NCBI GenBank assembly: GCA_026120185.1
Contig: JANUWF010001052.1
Coordinates: forward strand, 1,527,538-1,591,537
Source of the DNA: Voacanga thouarsii
Taxonomy: Eukaryota; Streptophyta; Magnoliopsida; Gentianales; Apocynaceae
Reading direction: 5' to 3'
DNA length: 64,000 nucleotides
Both the position numbers and the translations under genes were made by a program. The notes under the pieces were generated by a model. It worked only from the letters and a program-made list of their open reading frames with translations, was not told where the DNA came from and made no database searches. Every line of letters starts with the position of its first letter. The stretch's first letter is position 1. Below are positions 45,456 through 57,559 of the stretch, piece after piece.

Positions 45456-45833
45456 TTTTTTTATTGATCAATATGCAACATGTTTAACATTTTTTTTTTA
45501 ATAAGAATGCATTGTCTGATTTCTATAGTTGTTGTACTTAAGTCCAATTTTGTGCTTTCACAAGTTCAATTGTTATGGAATATTTTTGTTGGGAACAGAT
45601 ATCAAAATTACTAATGGGTTACTCTCATTCAACCACCAATTTAATTTTTCATAATTCCAACAAAGAATTGGAAAAGTGGAGTAATACTAATGTTAATAAG
45701 GGTAATTGTGAAAAAACAAAATGTCTAATGGTTATTAGAAAATGACAGATAATAAGGAACAATGATAAATAGAAAATGACAGATAAACGATTCATATAAA
45801 TAGAAATGGATGGAGTAATGTAGATGATGTGAT
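45456..45833. other. Intergenic DNA
   Basis: No gene seen. A short word, AGAAAATGACAGATAA, recurs at about 45738 and 45773. Confidence 0.5.
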
Positions 45834-46644
45834 TTTAGGGAGGATTTTAGTACTTATATTTGAAATCATACAAATGTATGATTAAATTTACGTGATATTT
45901 TTATGATAAAGGTTAAATTTATTAAAATAAATTGTATTGTCCAACATAAATAATATATTTTCATTAAATTTTTAATGAAACAATATTATTTAAAAAACGT
46001 ACATAACATTACAATGATTGTGTTTGTGATTATAATTCATCTCCAGGGCAGCAATGCTATGGAGTAACCAAATTAGACTTTTTAAAGGTAAGGTAATCTT
46101 TCTGTTCGCCTTCTCTCCTTCCTATCAAAATTCAATTCAAATACCAAAAACCATCTTATCTCACCTCCGTCACCTCCATCTCCTTCTCCTTCAATCTGGA
46201 CATAGATAGATTAGAATGAGGCAATTGAAAAGTTTTAGTTGGAAGTGAAATGGAAAAATTTATATTTCCCAATCAATTTGTTTTCAAGTTTTCCATGAGA
46301 ACTTCAAAATTTTTCTTAATCAGTAATTTATCGATTGACAAATAACATAGAAATAAAATCTTTTTATAAGTTGAAGTGTGGATAATAAAAAAATTAAAAT
46401 TTAGAAAACAATATAATAAAGTCTCCATCATTCTTTCTTCGGCATGCAGTTATGCAATAAACTTGATGAACAACACACTTTGAAATTGATAGGTAAAGGA
46501 AATGCAAACCTTTTTAAACACAGATATGATTTCACAAACGCTTAACAAAAGCAAAAGGGCAGCATAGAAGCACATTGTAAATAAGGAAAATGGATATAAA
46601 GAAGAGAGACAAACATCAAAACTCTTGGATAATAAGATGGCCAA
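45834..46644. repeat. DRP4C downstream flank, copy B
   Basis: Collinear with 16188-16682 and 18203-18513 of copy A. The junction near 46330 is uninterrupted, confirming that the 1.5-kb solo LTR in A is a later insertion. Confidence 0.85.
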
Positions 46645-48717
46645 CTACGAATCAATCGGCCCATCAACAGCAACGCTGTCCATAACCTTGGCCACCTCAT
46701 CTTTAGACTCCTTGAGCATCTTAATGCTTCGTTTCAGCCTCGAACGTTTTTCAGCAACCAAAGGAGACTCCTCCAACATCTTTTCCAACCCAGCACCATG
46801 AGGTCCCATTAACTCATTCACAATTTCCTCCTCCATTTCATGGTTCAACAGTTCTTGAATGCTGTAACTTATATGTAGAGCCATAGAGTCCACCAATCTT
46901 CTCAAGACGATCTTCCAGTATGCTGTCATTCTCATTTTCATATCAAATGCTTGCTGTACTATGGCAAGATGATTGCGGAGATGCCCAACTTCAATTTCTC
47001 CAAATCCGTCAATCCATATTGTTGTAGGCTTGGAATGGTCATTCATTATTGCCATGAATTCCTCCTGTTTTGTCATCAGATTATTCCAGGTTGAGATATA
47101 CTCCGGGTGGCATGTGTAATCAACAAGCTTCTCCATTTTGATGAGGTCCATGAACCAATCGATAGACTGCTCCTCCTTCTTAGCAATCAGATTCTGTGCT
47201 GCTCTTCGCAAATAGGATTGAAGCTGTGGGTAGTTATCAGAATGTTCCATCAAGATAGGAATCAAAACACCTTCCACATAATTCCATAATTTGGTCAAGA
47301 ATTCTCCAGGCATCGATTGTTAGGTAATAGGATCGACATGCTTATGTGTCAATCAAATTAAATCTCGAGAATACGTGAAAACGGATCATACCTTTGTAGA
47401 TATCGTCTTCACCTATACGATTCTTGAAGTCTTTGGCCTTTTGGTAATGCTCCAGACCCCCAAACCTTCTTCAATGTAATCTCCTTAGACCAGAAAATTG
47501 CTAATCGTATTTTGTTTCTCTCTTTGTTGAGGGTAGACTCACACAAAAACTGAGAGAAAAACTCATAGAACAACAACGATGTTTCTCACTCATCTCTGAA
47601 AAAGAGTTATCTCCCAATATGTATATTGGACTCTATCTCATAATATAAATCCTGATAGAATAAGAAAAGTATAGTTGAATACAACTATTTCCACTTATCC
47701 TATTCCATCTAAAATACGATATTTGGTTTCCTGCAATTTTCATTAATAAATTATAAACAAATTATAAATTATTATTTTCCCATAATTAGGAGCCACTGGA
47801 GGGACCTGACCGGATACAATTAGACTAAGCTCCAATAAATTATTTTGTCAATAAAAATAATTTATTAATTACGTTCCACTTCACTAAAAGAACGTAACTG
47901 CACTCTTAGTCTAATCGCAATTACTGGAGTCAATAATTATATCTATTAATTGATCGATCCAACAAATTACCCCCGTCGATCAATATAATACTTTGAATGA
48001 GGCAGTATGACCACAGTGCCCCTCATTCAAATCCTCAATTCTCATATTCAATTTGACAGTACCATGTGACCACGTCACACTTATAAATTGAATTCAATAG
48101 ACACTATTGAATTACTGAGCTCAAATTTAATTATCCCTTAGAAAAACTCATGAGGAAATGATTTTGCCTATTAAAGGTGACGGATTCCATATTGCATAAC
48201 AATTATTTCATATTTATTTCACTTTAATTCCCAAGATGCCGAGATATTGATTATTAAGTTAATCTCACTCTTTGGCAACTCAATGAACTTCAAGTTAGTA
48301 AATATAAATAATTATTTGCTCAGGATTAAGGTATTATGTACGACAATCTTTTAATATTTTATTTGTATGGTCTATTTCACAAATAAATATTAATGGTCCG
48401 TCCAATATATCAAATATATATCCTTAATTTTATTACCAAAGTCAAAGACAGACTTTAATAAAATTAAGACGATCTTCCAAAATAAATTGCCCAAATTTAT
48501 TTTAGATCGCGGATAATTTATTTCGAATTAAATTATAAATCAAGTCTTTCTGTGTTTAACAAATAAACACTTGATTTATAATATCTAAATAATTCGTGGA
48601 CAAACAGGCTCATACAAAATTCATACATATAAATATAAAGACATACTTTATTTAATTTCAAAAATACAAACATTGTATTTACTCGATGGGCATATCTAAC
48701 AAATTCTCCAACTTGTC

Positions 48718-51700
48718 CTAGAGTAAATGAGACATGTCAGAAATACCCATACTTTCTATATGACTTCCAAAAACAGTTATAGGTAAACTTTTAATAAAAG
48801 GATCAGTAAGATTTTCAGCAGAAGAAATCTTGCATACTTCTACATCTCTACCAGTTTGAAAATCAGAATTAGTGTAACCTATAGGTACAAATTCTGGAAC
48901 TGAGTAAACTAGCATATATCATCGAGTTCTGCGAAGATACTTGAATATATGCTTGATTGTTGTCCAATATTCCGGCCCTGGGTTTGACTAATATCTACTG
49001 ACCATCCCAATAACATGACAAATGTCTGGACAAGTACAAAGCATAGCATACATGAGACTTCCTACAGCTGATGCATAAGGAACTTGTTTCATGTACTCAA
49101 ATTCATTAGGAGTTTTAGGACTATACTTCTGAGATAACTGAATTCCATGTCTGAAAGGCAATTGACCTTTCTTGGAATTTTGCATAGAAAATCTCGTCAG
49201 TATTTTGTCAATATATGAAGTTTGGGATAAAGCTATCTGTCTGTTTTTTCTATCCCGAAAGATTTGAATGCCCAGAACATATCTTGCTTCTCCCAAGTCC
49301 TTCATATCAAATTGTTTACCCAGCCAACTTTTCACCAATGTTAATGTTCTTACATCATTTCCAATGAGAAAGATGTCATCAACATACAGGATGGTAAAAA
49401 TCACCTTACCATCTATAATTCTCTTATAGACACAAGGTTCATTAGGATGCTGATTAAAATCATAAGTTTTAATTGCTTGATCAAACCTGATATTTCAAGA
49501 TCTAGATGCTTGTTTAAGCCCATATATGGACCTATTCAGCTTACAAACTTTTTGTTCTTGACCTTCTTGGATAAAACCATCTGCTTGTATCATGTAGATA
49601 CATTCGTCAAGATTTCCATTAAGGAAAGCTGTCTTGACGTCCATTTGCCATACTCCATAATCGAAGTGAGCTGCAATGGATAAAAGGATTCTTATAGACT
49701 TTAGCATGGCCACAGGCGAGAAGGTTTCCTCATAGTCAATACCTTCTCGTTGGGTATAACCCTTAGCAACCAATCTAGCTTTGAAAGTTTCCACTTTCCC
49801 GTCTACTCCTCTCTTTCTTTTGTAGACCTATTTGCATCCAATAGGTTTTACCCCATTAGGCAGGTCCACAAGATCCCAGACGGAGTTAGTGTACATGGAT
49901 TTCATTTCTGAATCCATTGCACTCTTCCAATGGTCTGTGTCTATGTCCTCTACAGCTTCTTAATACGTAGTGGGATCCTCTTCTTCCTCAAAAGAGATTG
50001 CTTGAAAAGCTTCTCCATAGAGTAAGTATCTGGAGGGACGTCGAATGACTCTCCCACTACGTCTAAGCTGTGGAGGTTCCTGGACGATTGGACTTTCCTC
50101 CTCCTCGTTAACTGGAATTAGATCTGCTGATTCCTCAACGACTGGATTTTGAACAGGGGCAGGAGATTCTTCCACTCTATATCCCGAAGAGCCAGTGGGT
50201 ATAGAAGGTGTAATATCTATTTCTCTCCCACTGGAATCTAGCATGTTAAGTGGCATAGATACGAATCCTCCACGTGAATCTTGAGTATGGGTCTCAGTAA
50301 CCATTTGCTTGGTATTATCTCCCTTGGTTTCTTCTAAAATAACCCTACTCTTAGATCCTCGTTCTTCTATGTACTTGTCCTTTAAAAAAATTGCATTTTT
50401 GCTTACAAATATTTTCTTATCTTGAGGACTATAGAAGTAATATCCCATTGTTCCTTTTGGATATCCAACAAATAAACATAAATTTGATCGTGATTCTATT
50501 TTATCCATTTTTCCCTTTAGCACATATGCAGGACAACCCCAAATCCGGATGTGTGTCAAATTAGGCTTCTGCCCATTCCACAATTCCAATGGAGTCTTAG
50601 GGATATACTTTGATGGAACCATATTCAATATATATGTCGCGGTTTGTATATGAGTGTAGAGAAGCCTAACATTGTTCTGACCATGTTTAACAAGGTCCTG
50701 TTTCTCCTTTCTGCCACTCCATTTTGTTGAGGAGTGCCAGGTGCACTTAGTTGAGATAAAATCCCATTTTCTGATAAGTAAGATCTAAAGTCATGGGATA
50801 GATATTCTCCACCTCGATCTGATTGAAGTGTCTTAATATTCTTTCCTAACTGCTTCTCAGTCTCAGCCTTAAATTCTTTGAATTTTTCTAAGGCATCAGA
50901 CTTATGAGTCATTAGGTAAACATATCCATATCTTGAGTAATCATCCGTAAAAGTAATGAAATACTCATACCCACCTCTAGCTTGGACACTAATTGGTCCA
51001 CATACATCAGAGTGCACTAATTCTAAGACTTCCTTTACTCTATTTCCTTTGGAAGGAAATGATCTCTTGGTCATTTTACCTTCCAAACAAGATTCACAAA
51101 CTTGAAGAGGTTCCATCTTTAAGTCACTTAAAGGACCTTCTTTTACAAGTCTTTGAATCCTATTTAGATTAATGTGACCAAGTCTAAGATGCCATAGGAG
51201 AGTCTCATTAGTAGGAGATAACTTAATGTGTTTATTAGTTTCAGTATGATATAATGAACTGTTGGTAGGTTTCAAAACATACAGATCATTATTTAAATTT
51301 CCACGACATATCAAAGAGTTATTCAAAAATATCTCTACTGAAAATTTATAAAATTTAACAGAATATTTTTGTTTGAATAACATAGAAACCGAAATTAAAT
51401 TTCGATAAATGTCGGGAACATAATAACAATCTTTCAAAACCAAATGTTTATTATCAAAATAAAGATAAATATCTCCAACAGCTCTTGCAGATATCACTGA
51501 TCCTGTGCCAACCCTTAGAGTATGCTCTCCTTCATTGAGATGTCTAGTTACTTGGAACCCCTGCAATGAATTGCAAACATGGTTAGTGGCTCCAGAATCT
51601 ACTATCCAAGTATTTGTAGAATCAACCACTAAATAAGTTTCAATGTAGGATAACTCACCAGTACCTTGCTTGCGTTTAGCTAAGTAATCTGGGCACTGTG

Positions 51701-52481
51701 ACTTCCAATGTCCCTTCTGCTTGCAGTGGAAACCTTTGCCTTTAGGCTTTTCATCCACTCTTGCTTTCTTAACCTGTTGCTTTGGCCCTTTATTATTATT
51801 CTGCTTCCTCTTATTTCCTCCTTTGCCCTTAGGCTTGGAAGAGGAAGATTCAGCATGAGGTAGAACAAGAGCATTGCCACTTCCCACTTTTAGGGTAGCC
51901 TCGACGCTCTCAAGCTCCTTCATTAACTCTATAAGAGACATCTCCATCTTATTCATATTATAATTAACTTTGAACTGTGAAAACATCTCAGGGAGAGTTT
52001 CTAGAGCCATGTCAAGCTGAGTCTCAGGCTTAATTTCAACCCCTAAGACCTTTGCCACGTTAAACTGAGCGATCAACTCTAACATATGATCTCTCACGGG
52101 CGTTCCATGTTTCATGCGCATACTCATTATGTGCCTCATTGCTGCTTGACGGGCCTGACGTCCCTTGTGCTCAAACATTTGCTGGAGGCTTTTCATGATG
52201 TCTGTAGCGGTTGTCATGTTCTCATGTTTCTGCTGCAACACATTTGAGATAGATCCCAAAATGTAGCAGCGAGCCATCTCATCAGAACTCAACCACTTAT
52301 CATAAGCCTCCTTTTGTTCGCGCGTGGACTGTTCAGTAGGCTTAGCAGGACACGGTTTAGTTAGCACATATTTGAGCTTCTCAGCAGTGAGTACAATTAT
52401 GAGGTTCCTTTTCCAATCAATAAAATTTTCTCCAGCCAGTTGGTTCTTTGTTAAAATTTGGGATAAAGTGTTGGAAGTCAT
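48718..52481 (-). pseudogene. Copia-2 gag-pol (nonfunctional)
   Basis: The first 618 codons are open (52481-50625): gag, the zinc knuckle with Gly for the first Cys, protease DSGATNH, and a complete integrase core (HSDVCGP, SDRGGEY, NGVAERRNR). A net loss of about 22 bp near 50648 then shifts the frame. RT keeps the YVDDIF box, but TAG replaces Trp in the CKW box (49828-49830), TGA replaces Trp near 49495, and stops occur near 48988 and 48918. RNase H lacks 106 codons in frame (junction near 48852), removing most of its active-site residues. Copia-1 keeps this region but has lost others. Confidence 0.9.
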
Positions 52482-53163
52482 TTTTTTGAAATTAAATAAA
52501 ATAAAACATATGAGTCATTTATCATATCATGTTGCATGATCAATATAAAATGGTATGATGCATGATCAATATGATAATATTTTAAGTAGTAATAGAAACT
52601 ACTATCAAAATATGATAACCTAAAACTCTACAGTAACATGTACCTCTTTAGGAGATAACAATGTAACTTATAGTTAGGTCAAAATCCACAATCTAAAACC
52701 CCAAAGTAATATGCACCTCTATAGGAGATAACAATATAACTTATAGTTAGGCCTGGATCATCCCACCAAAATTAATATATCTTGCATCTAAACGCAATAT
52801 TAATTTTAGTGTTATTAATATTTTGGCCATCATAGACATTATTTGGATATTCTATAGAAAGTCCTTATAATGTCTTTGATTTAAGTGTAATCCCTATATT
52901 CAAAATTTATTCATTTATTTTTTATTTTTATTTTTTAATATAAAGTTTCCAATCCAACCACATCACCTATAGGGTAATTATGAATAAATTAAATTTAAAA
53001 AATAATTAAAATTTTGATGCCCAATCTAGTAACTAATAAAACGTAGTCTTCCTATAGGGAGACCATTTAAAATGGCACGAAGCAAACGTTAATTTTACTA
53101 ATGGGCTAATAGGGGAGGCCAAAGGATAATTAAAATTAACCATTTTACACTTAATTTTTTTAA

Positions 53164-53870
53164 TAAATTAATAAAAATATTAATTTATTTATACATAACT
53201 AAATAGTACCTAGAGCGGTGTTAATGCAAACTATATGACATGTTAACATGAATGAAACATAATTCAATCAAAATTAAATAGTAAAAACTATAAAATAAAA
53301 ATAATTTTATGGCCAACCTAGACTCAAAATAAAATTACAAAATTATAATTGAAAATTTAATTGGCTAACAAAATAGCCAAGTCTTCAATTTTCTACCATA
53401 TAATTCTGTTGGAGCAAATCCTTGGCATATGTTCTGTAGTGCACTAGTGGTTAGACTGCTGCACTTCTAAGTTGGAGGTTATGGGATCAAATCCCACCTT
53501 AGCCGCTTTCTCCCCTTTTCTTTTTAATTAAAGGGAGTGGCTTGAACTTGTGCCAGCCTAGTCTGGCATTGTTCTGGGCCGGCCTAGTCCTGCGCAAGCC
53601 CACTGGCCCAGCCTAGTAGCTGGTCCGGGCGCTGGCTCTGTTGACCTAAATGGGTCAGCCCAGCACTTTTCCAGCCCAAGAACAATGCCTGCAAGATTTC
53701 TTCGTCTGCTAGTGCAATTGCTAGATTTTGGGCAATTGGTCAATCGTGCAATTGGTCAACGATTTCTCTTCGTCTCCTAATGCACTTGCTTGATTCTTCT
53801 TCGTCTGCCAATTCGTCCGCCAAGCTTCATCTTGTCCGTCGGCTTCTTGCCCGATTACAATTTTTTTTAA
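53164..53870. mobile_element. Insertion in the Copia-2 leader containing a tRNA-derived SINE-like sequence
   Basis: Absent from Copia-1 and flanked by AATTTTTTTAA (53153-53163) and AATTTTTTTTAA (53859-53870). From about 53431 it has RNA polymerase III-type boxes: an A box around TAGTGGTTAGACTG and a B box GGATCAAATCC (53484-53494) about 40 bp apart, in a tRNA-like context. A GC-rich body and a T-run at the 3' end (53861-53868) follow, as in Au-like plant SINEs. The first ~265 bp are AT-rich and may be a separate, older piece with weak inverted similarity to the leader at 53970-54080. Confidence 0.5.
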
Positions 53871-56180
53871 CATAAAAATAAAATAAAATAAACCAAAAGA
53901 AAAATCAAAAGAGAAACATGGAGACGTAATCTACCCCTTTTGTTACAAGACTCGATAATACTTATACATATTCACCGAATCGTAAACTATGGCCATAAAA
54001 TTATTTTGAACAGAATTAATCAAATCAATCACCATGAACATAAATGCATTATTTCTACACCGTTCAACTAAATATATGCATAAAAGATTTAATCTTAACA
54101 CATAAACACATATCAAAACCTGACTCTGATACCAATTGTTAGTTAATAGGATCGACATGCTTATGTGTCAACCAGATTAAATCTCGAGAATACGTGAAAA
54201 CGGATCATATTTTTGTAGATATCGTCTTCACCTATACGATTCTTGAAGTCTTTGGCCTTCTGGTAATGCTCCAGACCCCCAAATCTTCTTCAATGTAATC
54301 TTCTTAGACCAGAAAATTGCTAATCATATTTTGTTTCTCTCTTTGTTGAGGGTGGACTCACACAAAAATTGAGAGAAAAACTCAGAGAACAACAACGATG
54401 TTTCTTACTTATCGCTGAAAAAGAGTTGTATCCCAATATGTATATTGGACTCTATCTCATAATACAAATTCTGATAGAATAAGAAAAGTATAGTTGAATA
54501 CAACTATTTTCACTTATCCTATTCCATCTAAAATACGATATTTGGTTTCCTGCAATTTTCATTAATAAATTATAAACAAATTATAATTTATTATTTTCCC
54601 ATAATTAGGAGCCACTGAAGGGACCTGACCGGATACAATTAGACTAAGCTCTAATAAATTATTTTGTCAATAAAAATAATTTATTAATTACATTCCACTT
54701 CACTAAAAGAACGTAACTGCACTCTTAGTCTAATCGTAATTACTAGAGTCAATAATTATATCCATTAATTGATCGATCCAACATCGATGAAATAGATTCC
54801 ACCTTTCTTTGCAGTGAAGTCAGAAAAGCTGTGCGAGGAAGGAAAATTGGCAAACCAATGCCTTTGGATTCCTCAAGAATGTCAATTTCATGTTTCAGGA
54901 AGTTTTCCTTGGGCTCATTTTCTAAGCAATTCGCTTGCAACTCAATAGAGTACTGAGTAAAACATCTCTGCCAATCTAGCCGTACAGTGCTTCTCCTTAT
55001 CATCAGGGAACTCGTCGAATTCTCCCCGAACAAAAATTTTCCTCAATGTATCTTTTGCCGAGGATAAAATGTGCATAAATGCCCTCATTGCGTCGGCAAC
55101 TGATGCCAAATTCTGTGGCATCTTCTTTAGTTCTGAAACATTTGAAGTAAGCTTGTCATTGATCTTTCTAACGATATCGGACAGACATTTTGATATAATG
55201 GTCCCTTGAATTTGAACCAGCTTCTGTGCTAAGATGGGAATGCCAACCATTGATTTGCTAATACTGGACAACAGTGGGTGGGTTTCAAAGAGCATTGCCT
55301 CTTCAGCTCGAGCATCATCATAGGACTCATTCCCAATACGATTCCTCACGACAACATAACCAAGACCTATGTTAACATTATCTGCTGTTACTTTCTCACA
55401 AAGCCCTTCAGGAGCCTTGTCGGGCTTGGTGACCACTGCCAGAGTTCTTTGTCCTATTCTATCCACCTTTTGAGACATCCTAATTGATTCACAAGTTGAA
55501 AAATCTACTGTTGCAGAAAGAACATTCAAGATTATGCTTTCCTCAGGCTTTATATACTCCATAATAATTGCTGATATCTGCTCATAAATGTCTTCCGGCT
55601 GCCCGTGAACTGGGACTCTTGTAATCCCTGGCAAATCCACCATGGTAAGATCCGGAACACCGACCTTTTTCACCGTAAGTGTCAGTGGAGTGTTAGATAT
55701 GCCCTTGTTTCGGCCAGCAATCTCATCAGTTGCAAGACTTATGGCGTCTGCAACCGTGTCCTCATCCGTTGAAATCAATTTTCCATTAAACTCCAAAGTC
55801 ATCTCTGCCTGAGGATTGTTATGGCTTTGGAGCCTCATAATCAAAGGAACCCTTGTGCAAATTCCCTGGCCTCTGGGCAGGCTAATGCCAGCCAGTGACT
55901 CAAGAACACTAGACTTACCTGAAGACTGGTCTCCAACCACCACAATTGTAGGCAATTGAACCCCTTCTTGCATGTCTTTGAGGTTTCTTAGCTTATCCAC
56001 ACAGTCAAGAAGAGGCCGAATGCGATCATTATATGATGAGACAACGGGAGCATCGATGGCAAGGGCTTCTTCTGCATGGACTGCAACAATAGAGGTGCTG
56101 CTACCTTGAACAACAAAAGAACCGTCGTTCTGCTGATTCAACACTCTCTTGGTAGCAATTCTTTTAACCTAGCCTCCCAT

Positions 56181-56811
56181 CTTTCCCTCTTATTTCTATA
56201 ATATCTGCTTGTCACAAGGAGAATATAAGCTTGAAGCTACTTCAGATATTGGTTTTTGGGCGATTTGCAGAGCATGCCTTTATAGAGTCCTTTCAAATGA
56301 AGTGCTGCTGGAAACTAAGGGAAATAAATTCATGTTAAATTTGACTGTCGATTGTGTTTATCTAAGAGATTGATGTTTGGTTAATTACTCTCGAATTGAA
56401 TCAATCAAGGAACAATAGAGGAGTATTACAAGTTTTTGACTCCTCGATTCTTTCTGCTTAGTAGTTTTCCAAGAAGATCAATTGCATGGTAATTGCTTCA
56501 AATTCTTGGAACTTTGGAAGTCATCTTTTTCCTTGCATTCGATATCCAGAAACTCTTCCAAGTATTAGTCGTGTAAGCTTCGAAAATATAGTATGAGATT
56601 AGCCAAGTTCAACTAAGTTAACCATGTGCGTGTGTATGTGTAGAAGCTTAAAATTGTCTTTTAAGCTAACTATGAAATAAAATAATTATACAAATAGTAA
56701 ATTATGAGATAAGATAATAATTCAATTGATTATAAATATTCATTATTAAGAGATTGTTCTCTTGTTCAATTCACATAAGAATACAATAGAATATTACACT
56801 TATAAGAATTA
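56181..56811 (-). promoter_or_regulatory. Upstream region of DRP4C copy B
   Basis: 56181-56330 match the copy A promoter, with one TATA box (56285-56278) instead of two. Beyond 56330 the sequence is unrelated to copy A and AT-rich. Confidence 0.55.
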
Positions 56812-57072
56812 AGGAAATTAGTTTATTTGGTCCTTAAAATTTAAAATTTGTAATATTTTCGTCCTTATAATGATTTTTTTCTACTTATAAGAATTAAGAA
56901 AAATAGTTTATTTGGTCCTTAAAATTAGTCTAGTTGATAATGATTTTTGTTTTGCCATTTCAATACATTACACTGAATGGCAAACATTAAGGATTATTAT
57001 GGTAAAAAAAAATCATTTAAGATGAAAACATTACAAATCTTAAACTTTAGGGAGTAAATAAACTAATTTCCC
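56812..57072. mobile_element. MITE (261 bp) with 9-bp target duplication
   Basis: Perfect 9-bp repeats TAAGAATTA flank it (56803-56811 and 57073-57081). Terminal inverted repeats of about 54 bp: the left is AGGAAATTAGTTTATTTGG; the right, reverse-complemented, is GGGAAATTAGTTTATTTAC. Further shared words are ATTTGTAATATTTTC or its variant. Part of the left end is repeated inside (56881-56930). The 9-bp duplication suggests a MULE-derived MITE. Confidence 0.8.
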
Positions 57073-57081
57073 TAAGAATTA

Positions 57082-57552
57082 CTAGGCATTGTTTGAATAG
57101 TACACACCGTAATATTATGCAATCTAAATCTAAGAACGTAAATTCTCCATAAACAATTCTAGATACAATCTAAATCTAAGAATGTAAATTCTCCATAAAC
57201 AATTCCAGATAAATTACATTCCACATATTTGGAGAGTCCAAAAAATATTTAAAAAATAATATAAGGTATTTTTTTATATTAAAAAATAAAACATTAAACA
57301 TACGGAAATTTTAAAATTATTTTAAATATCTTTTACATTCGTACACAATTCAATTATATTTTTTTCTAAATGGTTATAGCAAATAGAAATTATTAAATAC
57401 AAATTTTTTATTTTATTTAATATTCCTATTGTTCTTAATATTGAGTTCAAATTATAATATTTATTAAAAAATAAAATTTGATTATTGCCAATTTAAAGGA
57501 TCTATTTACAAATTTTAAAAAAATTCTTCTCTTGTAAATTATACAATAATGA
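57082..57552. other. AT-rich intergenic DNA with a 52-bp tandem repeat
   Basis: CAATCTAAATCTAAGAA.GT followed by AAATTCTCCATAAACAATTC occurs at about 57120 and 57172. The rest is AT-rich up to the CACTA end. Confidence 0.6.
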
Positions 57553-57559
57553 CACAACA

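Larger units (their letters stand above)
47318..54783 (-). mobile_element. Copia-2: full-length Ty1/copia element inserted in DRP4C-B
   Basis: LTRs of 647 bp each at 47318-47964 and 54137-54783, beginning TGTTAG and ending CCAACA. A perfect 5-bp duplication TCGAT flanks it (47313-47317 and 54784-54788) inside the DRP4C exon. The PBS ATTGGTATCAGAG (minus, about 54136-54124) fits initiator tRNA-Met. Over the first ~205 bp the two LTRs differ at about nine positions by eye, mostly C/T, so the insertion is not recent. Compared with Copia-1 it has an extra ~0.7 kb in the leader and lacks 318 bp of RNase H. Confidence 0.95.
46645..56180 (-). pseudogene. DRP4C copy B, split by Copia-2
   Basis: The minus-strand gene has two parts: 56180-54784 (N-terminal GTPase and stalk start) and 47317-46645 (rest of stalk and effector-type end). 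Copia-2 lies between, at about codon 463 of 682 in copy A numbering. The GTPase motifs GDQSSGKS, DLPG and TKPD are preserved. Further lesions: codon 4 is TAG (56169-56171) where copy A has CAG, and there is one extra base near 54960 in the segment equivalent to copy A residues 405-408. The last codons differ from copy A (ends DGPIDS instead of TVTDS). It is therefore a pseudogene despite otherwise near-identical sequence. Confidence 0.95.

Noticed and set aside
53431..53510. A genuine tRNA gene
   Set aside because: A- and B-box-like words are present but no cloverleaf with acceptor stem can be formed by eye; context is an insertion in a retrotransposon, so SINE-like is preferred.
54942..56144. 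Copy B N-terminal half as a truncated functional GTPase
   Set aside because: The true ATG (56178-56180) is followed by a stop at codon 4, and the apparent start at 56144 is a TTG; a frameshift and a transposon follow.
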